This document shows positions 8,081-16,398 of a stretch of DNA of 64,000 bases, piece after piece. The notes beneath the pieces were generated by a model that searched no databases, was not told the DNA's origin, and saw only the letters and a program-made list of their open reading frames with translations. The position numbers and the translations under genes are program-made. Origin of the DNA: Nocardioides cavernaquae (GTDB taxonomy: Bacteria > Actinomycetota > Actinomycetes > Propionibacteriales > Nocardioidaceae); NCBI RefSeq assembly GCF_003600895.1, contig NZ_QYRP01000002.1, positions 1,736,001 through 1,800,000 on the forward strand, given 5' to 3'. Numbering within the stretch: the first letter of the stretch is position 1; every line of letters starts with the position of its first letter.

Positions 8081-9903
8081 GCGTCAAGTCGCGACTCAAG
8101 GTCCGCACCCGCGCAAGGCGGGTTCTCGGCTACCGACCGTTTCACTCCTCTCTGGGCGAGCTGCGCTTCCGTGCACGCCCGCGCATCCCGGAGGCCCCGC
8201 TCCCGCTCGCCGTGCCGCGTCGGCCCGACCTCCGAGTGGCGGTGATCCTCGACCCGTTCAGCGAGCTGGCCTTCGGCTACGAGTGGGACCAGGTCGCGCC
8301 CGGGCCTGACGACTGGCGCCGGGTGCTGTCCGGGCACAGGCCGGACCTGCTCTTCGTTGAGTCGGCGTGGGGCGGCAACGGTGGTCGCTGGCGGCTGCAC
8401 ATGACGCGCGACAACAAGCCCAGCGAGGAGCTCCGCGCTCTCGTCTCGTGGTGCCGGGCGGAAGGCATTCCGACCGTCTTCTGGAACAAGGAGGACCCGC
8501 CGGGCTACGAGAAGTTCCTCGAGACGGCGCGCCTCTTCGACCAGGTCTTCACCGTCGATGCCGACCGCATCCCGTGGTATCAGCGCGATCTCGGCCACGA
8601 CCGCATCGCCCTGCTGCCGTTCTCCGCCCAGCCCCACCTCCACAACCCCGTGCGCCGCGGGCACGTCGGGCGGTCCTTCGACGTGGCCTTCGCCGGCACC
8701 TGGCACCCCGAGAAGCACCCGGAGCGCCGCCGCCAGATGGAGTTCCTGCTGGTCCCTGCCTGCGAGTTCGGGCTGCACATCTGGTCGCGGATGGAGAAGG
8801 ACGCCAAGCACCGCTTCCCGGGCAAGCTGGGCAAGCGCGTCGTGGGGTCACTGCCCTACGAGCAGATGCTCACGGCGTACGCCCGCTACAAGGTGTTCCT
8901 CAACGTCAACTCGGTGACCGAGAGCCCGACCATGTGCGCGCGCCGGCTCTTCGAGCTCTCTGCCGCGCAGACCGCTGTCGTCTCGGCCCCCGCGGCGAGC
9001 ATCGAGCCGTTCTTCGGCGACACGATCACTGTCGTCTCCACTGCGGAGGAGGCCCGTGCCGCGCTCGCGAAGCTGATCGGGTCGGACGACGAGCGTGACC
9101 GGCTGGCGCTCAGGGCGCACCGTCGCGTCTTCGACGAGCACCTGCTCGAGCATCGCGTCGAGTCCGTGCTGCTCAGCGTCGGGATCGCGCCGTCCGGCCC
9201 GGACCAGCCGCTGGTCAGCGTGATCGTGCCGACTCACCGGCCCGACCAGCTCGACAACGTGTTTGCCAACGTCGGTCGCCAGTCCCACCGTCGTCTGGAG
9301 CTGGTGCTGGTCACCCACGGCTTCGAGGTCGACGAGGCCGAGCTGCGTCAGCGTGCGACGGCCGCGGGGGTGTCGTCGCTGGTGGTCGTTCCGGCTCCGT
9401 CCGAGCTGACCCTGGGTGCCTGCATGAACCTGGGTGTCGATGCCGCGATCGGTGACCTGGTTGCCAAGGTCGATGACGACAACTACTACGGCGTGCACTA
9501 CCTGACCGACCTCGTCCGGGCGCTCGACTTCTCCGGCGCCGATGTCGTCGGCAAGTGGGCCCACTTCGTGCACCTCGAGGCCAGCGACGCGACGCTGCTC
9601 CGGTTCGCCAGCGCGGAGCACCGGTTCGTCGATCTCGTTCAGGGCGGCACGCTGCTGACGCGGCGTTCCGTCGTACGCCGGATCCCGTTCGCCGACATCC
9701 CCCGCGCTGTCGACACCACTTTCCTGACGGCCGCACGTGAGGCGGGCCTGACCGTCTACGCCGCCGACCGGTTCAACTTCGTCTCCGTGCGGCGGGCCGA
9801 TCCCGGCTCCCACACCTGGACCATCACCGACAGCGAGCTGCTCGCGAAGAGCTCCACACATCTGCTCTTCCACGGACAGCCGTTCGGCTACGCGGAGGTC
9901 TGA
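8077..9903 (+). CDS. Two-domain glycosyltransferase (CgeB-like GT plus GT2)
   Basis: The 608-residue protein fuses two catalytic modules. Residues 1 to about 365 resemble the CgeB/DUF3880 spore-coat type GT-B fold (DLLFVESAWGGNGGRW, VAFAGTWHPEKHPERR, KVFLNVNSVTESPTMCARR). Residues about 375-600 are a GT2 domain (LVSVIVPTHRPDQLDNV) with a DDD metal site in VAKVDDDNYYG. The ATG at 8077 overlaps the wecB stop (ATGA). Such fusions suggest sequential addition of two sugars or a bifunctional polymerase. Two active sites are visible but neither sugar is identifiable. It is the middle gene of the wecB operon. Confidence 0.85.
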   Translation: MSVKSRLKVRTRARRVLGYRPFHSSLGELRFRARPRIPEAPLPLAVPRRPDLRVAVILDPFSELAFGYEWDQVAPGPDDWRRVLSGHRPDLLFVESAWGGNGGRWRLHMTRDNKPSEELRALVSWCRAEGIPTVFWNKEDPPGYEKFLETARLFDQVFTVDADRIPWYQRDLGHDRIALLPFSAQPHLHNPVRRGHVGRSFDVAFAGTWHPEKHPERRRQMEFLLVPACEFGLHIWSRMEKDAKHRFPGKLGKRVVGSLPYEQMLTAYARYKVFLNVNSVTESPTMCARRLFELSAAQTAVVSAPAASIEPFFGDTITVVSTAEEARAALAKLIGSDDERDRLALRAHRRVFDEHLLEHRVESVLLSVGIAPSGPDQPLVSVIVPTHRPDQLDNVFANVGRQSHRRLELVLVTHGFEVDEAELRQRATAAGVSSLVVVPAPSELTLGACMNLGVDAAIGDLVAKVDDDNYYGVHYLTDLVRALDFSGADVVGKWAHFVHLEASDATLLRFASAEHRFVDLVQGGTLLTRRSVVRRIPFADIPRAVDTTFLTAAREAGLTVYAADRFNFVSVRRADPGSHTWTITDSELLAKSSTHLLFHGQPFGYAEV

Positions 9904-9904
9904 C

Positions 9905-12076
9905 GTGGCCACGCTCGAGCTGCTTGGGCGGGCGTCGGAGGCCGGCCCGAAGGCGGGCCAGTCGGGCGGGTCCAGCCCGGCATCTGGTTCCGCGGCTGGT
10001 CATGCGCGGATGAGGGCCGACATCGAGGGCCTGCGCGCGATCGCGACGTTCCTCGTGCTGCCCTTCCACGCCGGGCTGATGCTCTTTCCGGGTGGCTTCG
10101 TCGGCGTCGACGTCTTCTTCGTCATCTCCGGTTTCGTGATCACGGGGCAGCTCGTGCGCGAGGTGGAGAGGTCGGGCCGTGTGCGCCTGCTCGACTTCTA
10201 CGCGCGCCGCGTCCGGCGGCTGCTGCCCGCGAGTGCCGTCGTGCTGGGCGCGACCGCCTTCATGGTCTGGGCGTGGGTGCCGCGGATCCGCTGGGAGACG
10301 ACGGGCGGCGACATCGTCGCGGCCGCGCTCTACGTCGTGAACTGGCGCCTCGCCGACCGCTCGGTCGACTACCTCGCCGAGGACGTCACGCCCTCGCCCG
10401 TGCAGCACTTCTGGTCGCTGTCGGTGGAGGAGCAGTTCTACCTGCTCTGGCCGCTGCTCGTGCTCGCGGCCGCGCTGGTCGCCGCGCGCTACGGCGTACG
10501 TCGGAAGGTCGCGCTCGCCGTCGGCCTCACGGCGGTGGCGCTCCCGTCGTTGCTCTGGGCCGGCCACCAGGCTGTCGCAGCACCGGAACGCGCCTACTTC
10601 GCCACGAGCGTGCGCATCTGGGAGTTCGCGATCGGTGCCTTCGTCGCCCTGGCCGCGGCGCGCCTCGCCCGGATCCCGAGGGCCCTCGCCGTCGGGCTCG
10701 CCTGGCTCGGGTTGGCCATGATCCTGTGGTCCGGTCGCACGTACTCCACCGACATGACCTGGCCCGGGTACGCCGCGCTGGTGCCGACGCTGGGCGCCGG
10801 ACTGCTGATCGGGGCGGGCGTCGCCGCGGGGCGTGGGGGCCCGGTCTGGTTCCTCGGCCGTAAGCCGATGCTGGTGATCGGCTACCTGACCTACTCGCTC
10901 TACCTGTGGCACTGGCCGCTGCTGATCGTGGCCCGCGAGCACTTCGGGGGCATCCCGGTCTGGGTGGGCCTGCTGATCGTGGTCTTCAGCGCGCTGCCGG
11001 CCTGGCTGACCTGGAAGTTCGTCGAGACGCCGTTCCGCAGCTCACCTGTGGTCACGAAGCACCGCCGGGTGGCGTTCGGTCTCGGGGCGAACGCCACCCT
11101 GGTCGGAGCGGCCGCCGGCCTCACGCTGATCGTCGCGCTCAGCCACTCGTTCGGTCCCGGCTCCGCCGTCACCGCCGCCGTCACTCCCGTGGGAGGCACC
11201 ACGGGTGCGCTCGGCGCGGCGGCGCTCGGCGACGACCCGACGCGATCGTCGGCCGGTGCGGTTGGCACCAGCTGGCCGCAGGCGATCGTCCCCGATCCGG
11301 TGCTCGCACCGAAGGACGTGCCAGGTCTCTACCGGGCCGGCTGCCAGCAGCAGCCCGACTCCGCCGACCCGGTGAGCTGCTCCTACGGCAACAAGGACGC
11401 CGGCACGACGATTGCCGTGGTCGGCGACTCCAAGGCCGCCCAGTGGGTGCCCGCCTTCGAGCAGCTGGTGACGAAGCACGACTGGCACGTGATCACCTAC
11501 AACAAGTCGGCCTGCCAGTTCGTCGACACCGACACCCCGCTCGACGGTGGCGTCTACACGACCTGTCGCGAGTGGACGCGCAACGTGATCGCGAAGCTGA
11601 CAGGTCCGGACCGGCCCGACGTCGTGGTGACCGCGGGCCAGCAGGACGACGCGGTCACCGGAGTTGCGGATGACGGCAGCCTGGAGGAGAGCCAGCCGGT
11701 CATGCAGGCCGCGCTGGCGGCGACCTGGCGGCAGGTCGCGGACGCCGGGGTGAAGGTGATCGTGCTCGCGGACACCCCGCAGACCGGACGGGACATCTAT
11801 CCGTGCGTCGCCGAACGCCCGAAGGACCCGGGGGAGTGCGCCTACGAGCGGGCCAACGGAGTGGCTGCCTCGGGCGCGCCGGTCCAGCGTGCGGCCGCCA
11901 GCGAGGCGAAGGTGCCGTTCATCGACCTCGTCGACTGGATCTGCCCGCGCGCCGAGTGCGCGCCCGTGATCGGCGGCGTACTCGTCTACCGGCAGGGCTC
12001 GCACATCACCAAGACCTACATCGAGTCGCTCGCTCCCCGTCTCGAGCAGGAGCTGGCGGCGCTCGGCGTCACCTGA
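9905..12076 (+). CDS. Acyltransferase-3 / SGNH membrane O-acetyltransferase (OafA type)
   Basis: The 723-residue protein starts with an AT3 integral-membrane domain of about ten helices (R-A-D-I-E-G-L-R-A-I, FFVISGFVITGQL, WSLSVEEQFYLLWPLL). A periplasmic SGNH hydrolase-like domain follows from about residue 490 (VVGDSKAAQW with the block-I serine, and a C-terminal H in YRQGSHITKTY). This is the OafA/OatA architecture. The membrane part moves acetyl groups outward and the SGNH part esterifies a sugar hydroxyl. A GTG at 9905, one base after the preceding stop, is preceded by GGAGG. As last gene of the wecB operon it probably O-acetylates the exported polysaccharide. Peptidoglycan is an alternative target. 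Confidence 0.9.
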   Translation: MATLELLGRASEAGPKAGQSGGSSPASGSAAGHARMRADIEGLRAIATFLVLPFHAGLMLFPGGFVGVDVFFVISGFVITGQLVREVERSGRVRLLDFYARRVRRLLPASAVVLGATAFMVWAWVPRIRWETTGGDIVAAALYVVNWRLADRSVDYLAEDVTPSPVQHFWSLSVEEQFYLLWPLLVLAAALVAARYGVRRKVALAVGLTAVALPSLLWAGHQAVAAPERAYFATSVRIWEFAIGAFVALAAARLARIPRALAVGLAWLGLAMILWSGRTYSTDMTWPGYAALVPTLGAGLLIGAGVAAGRGGPVWFLGRKPMLVIGYLTYSLYLWHWPLLIVAREHFGGIPVWVGLLIVVFSALPAWLTWKFVETPFRSSPVVTKHRRVAFGLGANATLVGAAAGLTLIVALSHSFGPGSAVTAAVTPVGGTTGALGAAALGDDPTRSSAGAVGTSWPQAIVPDPVLAPKDVPGLYRAGCQQQPDSADPVSCSYGNKDAGTTIAVVGDSKAAQWVPAFEQLVTKHDWHVITYNKSACQFVDTDTPLDGGVYTTCREWTRNVIAKLTGPDRPDVVVTAGQQDDAVTGVADDGSLEESQPVMQAALAATWRQVADAGVKVIVLADTPQTGRDIYPCVAERPKDPGECAYERANGVAASGAPVQRAAASEAKVPFIDLVDWICPRAECAPVIGGVLVYRQGSHITKTYIESLAPRLEQELAALGVT

Positions 12077-12105
12077 GTTCCCACCGCAGCGGCGGGCGAT
12101 GGGCC

Positions 12106-12840
12106 ATGATCCTCCGCATGCCCGTCAGTCATGAAGAAGCCCACGAGATCGCCCGCTACGGCACGAGCCGCTGGGGTTACCTCGTGGTGAAGCTGGTGCT
12201 CACGCCGATCTTCCGGTTGCTCTTCCTGATGGGGGTCACCGGTCAGGAGAACGTGCCGAAGTCCGGTCCGGTCGTCATCGCGCCCAACCACAAGAGCTTC
12301 TGGGACAGCTTCTTCATCACCGCGGTCCTGCGCCGACGTGTCTTCTACATGGGCAAGTCCGAGCTCTTCCAGGGCCGGTCGGGCCGGTTGCTGCTCGCGC
12401 TCGGTGCCTTCCCGGTGAAGCGTGGCGAGTCCGACGCCGAGGCGATCGAGACGGCGCTGGCGATCCTGAAGCGCGGTGACGTCCTGTGCCTCTTCCCCGA
12501 GGGCACCCGGATCAGCGACCCGGACTCCCTCGGCATCCCGCGCAAGGGCGCCGCGCGCCTGGCCATCGAGGGCGGTGCGCCGATCGTGCCGACCGCCATC
12601 ACGGGCACCGAGAAGCGGCGCTGGCCGCTGCCGCGCCGCGTGCAGATCGCCTTCGGTGAGCCGATCCCGGTCGCGGGTCTCACCGCGACCCCCGAGGACG
12701 CGGCACGCATCGTCGACGAGCACCTGTGGCCGAGCATCACCGAGGACTACAGCCGGCTGAAGTCGCGCCCCGGCCTGATCGCGGCCGGGGTGGCCGCAGC
12801 GGGCCTCGGCTTCGCCGTGCACCGCATGCGCAAGCGCTGA
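12106..12840 (+). CDS. 1-acyl-sn-glycerol-3-phosphate acyltransferase (PlsC family)
   Basis: It transfers an acyl chain to the sn-2 position of lysophosphatidate during phospholipid synthesis at the membrane. The 244-residue product carries the family blocks NHKSFWD (H-x4-D), GAFPVKR, FPEGTR and a late IVPTAITG. A hydrophobic segment lies near residues 23-40, and a second hydrophobic segment sits at the very C-terminus before a basic tail. Two in-frame ATGs (12106 and 12118) are possible and neither has a strong RBS. I list the first. It is 29 bp downstream of the acyltransferase gene but has no overlap with it, so it may be a separate unit. Confidence 0.88.
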   Translation: MILRMPVSHEEAHEIARYGTSRWGYLVVKLVLTPIFRLLFLMGVTGQENVPKSGPVVIAPNHKSFWDSFFITAVLRRRVFYMGKSELFQGRSGRLLLALGAFPVKRGESDAEAIETALAILKRGDVLCLFPEGTRISDPDSLGIPRKGAARLAIEGGAPIVPTAITGTEKRRWPLPRRVQIAFGEPIPVAGLTATPEDAARIVDEHLWPSITEDYSRLKSRPGLIAAGVAAAGLGFAVHRMRKR

Positions 12841-12844
12841 CCCA

Positions 12845-12885
12845 CGGTTGCGCATGCCACGGAGTACGCCGATCGGCGGTTGCGC
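12845..12885. promoter_or_regulatory. Palindrome and direct repeat between plsC-like and thrE-like genes
   Basis: CGGTTGCGC occurs at 12845-12853 and again at 12877-12885. Between them is a perfect 12-bp palindrome, CGCCGATCGGCG (12867-12878). It may end the preceding transcript or be an operator for the next gene. Confidence 0.3.
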
Positions 12886-12933
12886 GTGGGGCCCTCACGG
12901 GTGCTCTTGCGCGGCCTGCCAGCATGGGGAGCC

Positions 12934-14250
12934 ATGAGCGAGACGCGCACCCTGCATCTCACGATGGACCTCTGCCTCCGGGTGGGTGAGCTGTTGCTCT
13001 CCTCCGGTGCCGGGGCCGCCGACGTGACCGCAACCATGCAGTCCGTTGCCCACTCCCTGGGCCTGCGGAACCCCGTCATCGACGTCACCTTCACCGCGCT
13101 GTCGATGGGTTACCACGCCGATCCGGAGCTGCCGCCGCTGACTCTCCTGAGGTCCGTGGTCCATCGCGAGATCGACTACGAGGACCTGACCCGCGTCGAC
13201 CACCTGGTCAGCCAGGTGCTGCTCGGCGAGGTCGACGTGGTCGCGGCGCGAGCCACCGTCGCCCGGATCAGCTCGTCCGGCCACCGGCGCAAGCGCTGGG
13301 CAGTCACCACGGGCTGGGGCGTGATGTGCGTCGGCGTCGCCCTGATCCTCGGCGGTGGCGTGGCGGTCTGCGCGATCGCGTTCTCCGCGGCAGTGGCCAT
13401 CGACCGCCTGCAGGCGTTCCTGTCGCGGCGCCGGCTCCCGTCGTTCTACCAGCAGGTCGCCGGAGGCGGGCTGGCCACGTTGCTCGGCGTACTCGCCGCG
13501 TGGGCGGGGCTTGCCGTGAACCCGTCCCTCGTGGTCACCGCCAACATCGTGATGCTGCTCTCCGGCGTCGGGTTCATGGGTGCCCTTCAGGACTGCCTGT
13601 CCGGCTTCTACGTCACCGGCAGCGCGCGGGTGATGGAGGCGCTGCTCTCGACCGCCGGCCTCATCGCCGGGGTCAGCGGGGGCCTCGCGGTCGCCGATGT
13701 GCTCAACGTCGACGTCGGCCGCATCAGCCCCGGTGAGGGCACCTGGCAGGCAGTCACGGGCATCGCGATCGGCTCCGCGATCGCGGCCGGTGCGTTCGCC
13801 TTCTCGTCGTACGCGCCGAAGCGCACGGTCGTCCCGATCGGCCTGGTGGCCGCCATCGCTCTCGTGATCGACAACCAGATCGTGTCCGGCGGCTTCGGGC
13901 GCACCTGGGGCGCCGCGGTCGCGGCGTTCTTCGTCGGCGTGGTTGCCTGGTCCCTCTCGCGCTGGGTGAAGGTGCCGCCCCTGGTGGTCGTGGTCTCGGC
14001 GGTCGTGCCGCTACTGCCGGGCCTGCTGATCTACCGGGGCCTGGCGCTGCTCAGCGAGGACGCCGGAGATCCGGCGGCCGGCATCCTTGCGCTGGCCACC
14101 GCGGCGTCGGTGGCCCTCGCGCTCGCGGCGGGTGTGATCCTCGGCGAGTACGTCGCGCAGCCGCTGTCGCGCGAGGCCCGCAAGCTGGAGGGGCGACTCT
14201 CGGGCCCGCGCCTGGTGGGACCGCTGCGCGCGAAGTTCCGGCGCGTCTGA
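12934..14250 (+). CDS. Threonine/serine exporter family protein (ThrE)
   Basis: The 438-residue inner-membrane protein is the full-length ThrE type, with both halves fused. The soluble N-terminal part (residues about 1-115: DLCLRVGELLLSSGAGAADV, DVTFTALSMGYHADPE) is the ThrE domain with its conserved S-S-G-A stretch. About ten hydrophobic helices follow from residue 120. Corynebacterium ThrE exports threonine and serine using the proton motive force. I use the ATG at 12934, preceded by GGGGA. An in-frame GTG-type start further up would add non-conserved sequence. The substrate is inferred from family only. Confidence 0.88.
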   Translation: MSETRTLHLTMDLCLRVGELLLSSGAGAADVTATMQSVAHSLGLRNPVIDVTFTALSMGYHADPELPPLTLLRSVVHREIDYEDLTRVDHLVSQVLLGEVDVVAARATVARISSSGHRRKRWAVTTGWGVMCVGVALILGGGVAVCAIAFSAAVAIDRLQAFLSRRRLPSFYQQVAGGGLATLLGVLAAWAGLAVNPSLVVTANIVMLLSGVGFMGALQDCLSGFYVTGSARVMEALLSTAGLIAGVSGGLAVADVLNVDVGRISPGEGTWQAVTGIAIGSAIAAGAFAFSSYAPKRTVVPIGLVAAIALVIDNQIVSGGFGRTWGAAVAAFFVGVVAWSLSRWVKVPPLVVVVSAVVPLLPGLLIYRGLALLSEDAGDPAAGILALATAASVALALAAGVILGEYVAQPLSREARKLEGRLSGPRLVGPLRAKFRRV

Positions 14251-14264
14251 CCTACGCTCTGGCC

Positions 14265-15074
14265 ATGCGACAGCCCGTTCCCCAGCAGGTCCTCGCCGAC
14301 GGTGCCCTGCTCCTCGACCGCGCCGACGGCGTCGTCACGGTGACGTTCAATCGCCCCGACCGCCTCAACGCGATGAACGAGGCGATGTTCTCGGCGTTCG
14401 CCGACCTGATCGACGAGGCGGCCGCGGACCGTTCACTGCGAGCGATCGTGCTCCAGGGTGCAGGTGGAGCGGCGTTCAGTGCCGGCAACGAGATCACCTC
14501 ATTCGTCGAGATGGAGACGGGTGCCGAGGTGGTCGCCTTCGAGAAGGGGGTCCGCAGCGTGCTCCGCCGGTTCGCGGAGCTCCCGCTGGTGACGATCGCG
14601 GCGATCGACGGCATCTGCGTCGGCGGCGGCCTCGGCATCGCGACGTACTGCGACATCCGGGTCGCCACGCCCCACTCCCGCTTCGGCTACCCGATCGCGC
14701 GCACCCTGGGCAACGCGCTCGCGGCCCCGATGCTCGAGCGCTGCGTCGCCGCCTTTGGTGAGTCGGTCACCCGCGAGATGCTGCTCGGCTCACGGCTCGT
14801 CACCGCCGACCGCGCGTACGCCGTCGGAGCACTCGCCGCAGTCGTCGAGCCGGACGCGCTGGACGGGTTCGTGGCCAGCCTGACCAAGGGGATCGGGCAC
14901 TCCGCGCCCGGCACGATCGCCACCACGAAGGCGCAGCTGCTGCGACGTTCCGATGCCCTGCTGGCGGACGAGGGCGACGAGGCGATGCTGATCGAGCGCT
15001 ACAGCTCGGCCGACTTCCGCGAAGGCGTGCGGGCGTTCACCGCCGGCGAGAAGCCGACCTTCACGGGCGCCTGA
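14265..15074 (+). CDS. Enoyl-CoA hydratase/isomerase family protein
   Basis: The 269-residue crotonase-fold protein has the N-terminal strand DGVVTVTFNRPDRLNAMNE, the oxyanion-hole segment GGAAFSAGNEIT, the second oxyanion region IDGICVGGGLGIATYCDIR, and a C-terminal helix. The residues at the usual catalytic glutamates are not the classical hydratase pair. It could therefore be an isomerase, a dehalogenase-like or another crotonase rather than beta-oxidation EchA. The ATG at 14265 lies six bases after TACGCT (14253-14258), a plausible -10, so the mRNA may be leaderless. It stands alone, with a small gene 28 bp downstream on the same strand. Confidence 0.85.
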   Translation: MRQPVPQQVLADGALLLDRADGVVTVTFNRPDRLNAMNEAMFSAFADLIDEAAADRSLRAIVLQGAGGAAFSAGNEITSFVEMETGAEVVAFEKGVRSVLRRFAELPLVTIAAIDGICVGGGLGIATYCDIRVATPHSRFGYPIARTLGNALAAPMLERCVAAFGESVTREMLLGSRLVTADRAYAVGALAAVVEPDALDGFVASLTKGIGHSAPGTIATTKAQLLRRSDALLADEGDEAMLIERYSSADFREGVRAFTAGEKPTFTGA

Positions 15075-15102
15075 CCAGAGCCGGACCAGACGAGGAGACT
15101 CC

Positions 15103-15375
15103 ATGCACGTGTTCGTCAAGCCCATCAACCGGTTCCTGGCCTGCCAGGTCTGCGCTGGCCTGCTCTTCGTCCAGCGTGAGATCAAGATGACCACCACCGG
15201 CATGACGTTCTTCGACCTCGACTGGGCCAACAAGTCGGCCGACGGCGCGATCTGCCGACGCTGCGGTTTCGTGCACACCTTCCTGGGCGGCGGGCTGCAG
15301 TGGCTCGCGCCCGACCAGGTCAAGGCCGATGACCTGCCCGAGGACCCGCTCGCCGGTGCCGCCGAGCTTCCCTGA
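15103..15375 (+). CDS. Small protein with two CxxC motifs (putative zinc ribbon)
   Basis: The 90-residue protein has an N-terminal CQVC (about 15-18) and a CRRC (about 53-56), spaced as in a treble-clef or zinc-ribbon fold. Conserved-looking aromatic residues and an acidic proline-rich tail surround them. I do not recognise a named family. A clear RBS (GAGGAGA) precedes the ATG at 15103. It lies 28 bp after the crotonase gene, so co-transcription is possible, and it ends 7 bp before a convergent gene. The role is unknown. Metal binding is inferred from the cysteines only. Confidence 0.7.
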   Translation: MHVFVKPINRFLACQVCAGLLFVQREIKMTTTGMTFFDLDWANKSADGAICRRCGFVHTFLGGGLQWLAPDQVKADDLPEDPLAGAAELP

Positions 15376-15382
15376 GCCGGTC

Positions 15383-15604
15383 TCAGGGCGTGCCGTCGAG
15401 GGCGTCGCCCTCGGCCACCATCGCGCAGATCATGGCGGCCATGCGCTTGCTCGCTGCCAGGGCGTTGGAGGAGAGCCGCTTCAGGTCGGGGTCCTCGATC
15501 TCGTCGTCGAGCATCTCGACGCTGGCCATGATCGCGGTGAGTGGAGTGCGCAGGTCGTGGGCCGACCGGTGGATCAGCTCGCGCAACTGCTCGTCGGGAG
15601 CCAT
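15383..15604 (-). CDS. Stand-alone HisKA (histidine kinase dimerisation) domain
   Basis: The 73-residue protein is essentially only a DHp/HisKA domain: LIHRSAHDLRTPLTAIMAS with the phospho-acceptor His at residue 16 of the form starting at the ATG at 15604. A second helix (LKRLSSNALAASKRMAAMI) completes the hairpin. There is no sensor, membrane segment or HATPase domain. The start codon overlaps the stop of the response regulator gene (TGATG), so it is translationally coupled. A GTG at 15607 is an alternative start. It may act as a phosphotransfer or phosphatase partner for that regulator, or be the remnant of a longer kinase. No kinase fragment is visible downstream. Confidence 0.75.
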   Translation of the reverse strand: MAPDEQLRELIHRSAHDLRTPLTAIMASVEMLDDEIEDPDLKRLSSNALAASKRMAAMICAMVAEGDALDGTP

Positions 15605-16350
15605 CACAGGACCCGCACGTCGTCAGCCTCGAGGCGGAAGCCGACTCCGCGCACCGTGACGACGGCGCTGGAGAGGCCCTGGCCCTCGAGCTTGACGCGC
15701 AGGCGCGCGACGGTGACGTCGAGGGTCTTGGTCGAACCGAACCAGTTCTCGTCCCAGACCGCGTCCATCAGCTCTTCGCGGCGGGCGACCACTCCCGGCT
15801 GAGAAGCGAGGTGGTTGAGCAGGTCGAACTCCTTCTCCGTCAGCCCGACCTCGGACCCGGCCACCCAGGCACGGCGTGCCGAGGGGTCGATCTGGAGCAC
15901 GGTGCCGTCCTCGCCAGGCGTTGAGGCACGGGCCGCGCCACCGGCGGTGGCGACGGTGGACGAGGCCGCCGGACGCGTACGCCGCAGCAGCGCGCGAGTC
16001 CTCGCGAAGAGCTCCGCAAGCCCGAACGGCTTGGGTAGGTAGTCATCAGCGCCGACATCCAGCCCGTCGACCCGGTCGAGTTCGCTGTCGCGGCCGGTCA
16101 GCATGAGGATGCCTCCGTCGTAGCCATCGGCACGCAGCTGGCGACAGACCTCGAGCCCGTCGATGTCGGGCAGGCCGAGATCGAGAAGGACGAGGTCCAC
16201 TCCGCCCGCGGCGACCACCGCCAAGCCCTCGGCGCCGCTGGCAACGCGCTGGACGGCGTAGCCCTCGCGCTGGAGCGCGCGCAGCAGGGGGACGGCGACG
16301 CTGTCGTCGTCCTCCAGGAGCAGGAGCCGTTGGCCCGCGGTCGTCTGCAC
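15604..16350 (-). CDS. OmpR/PhoB-family response regulator
   Basis: The 248-residue protein has a receiver domain (LLLLEDDDSVAV, phospho-acceptor Asp57 in VLLDLGLPD, Lys in LPKPF). An Ala/Ser/Thr-rich linker follows at about 125-150, longer than usual. The C-terminal winged helix contains LTEKEFDLLNHLASQPGVV, the recognition helix region TKTLDVTVARLRVKL and the wing VRGVGFRL. It starts at a GTG (16350). The coupled downstream gene encodes only a HisKA domain, so its cognate kinase is unclear. Its nearest upstream neighbours in the same direction are the TasA/SipW/Ig genes, which could be targets. This link is positional only. Confidence 0.88.
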   Translation of the reverse strand: MQTTAGQRLLLLEDDDSVAVPLLRALQREGYAVQRVASGAEGLAVVAAGGVDLVLLDLGLPDIDGLEVCRQLRADGYDGGILMLTGRDSELDRVDGLDVGADDYLPKPFGLAELFARTRALLRRTRPAASSTVATAGGAARASTPGEDGTVLQIDPSARRAWVAGSEVGLTEKEFDLLNHLASQPGVVARREELMDAVWDENWFGSTKTLDVTVARLRVKLEGQGLSSAVVTVRGVGFRLEADDVRVL

Positions 16351-16398
16351 ACCCAGCAGGATGCCATCCGGGCACGAACGGCTGCGTCGTCGGATCGG

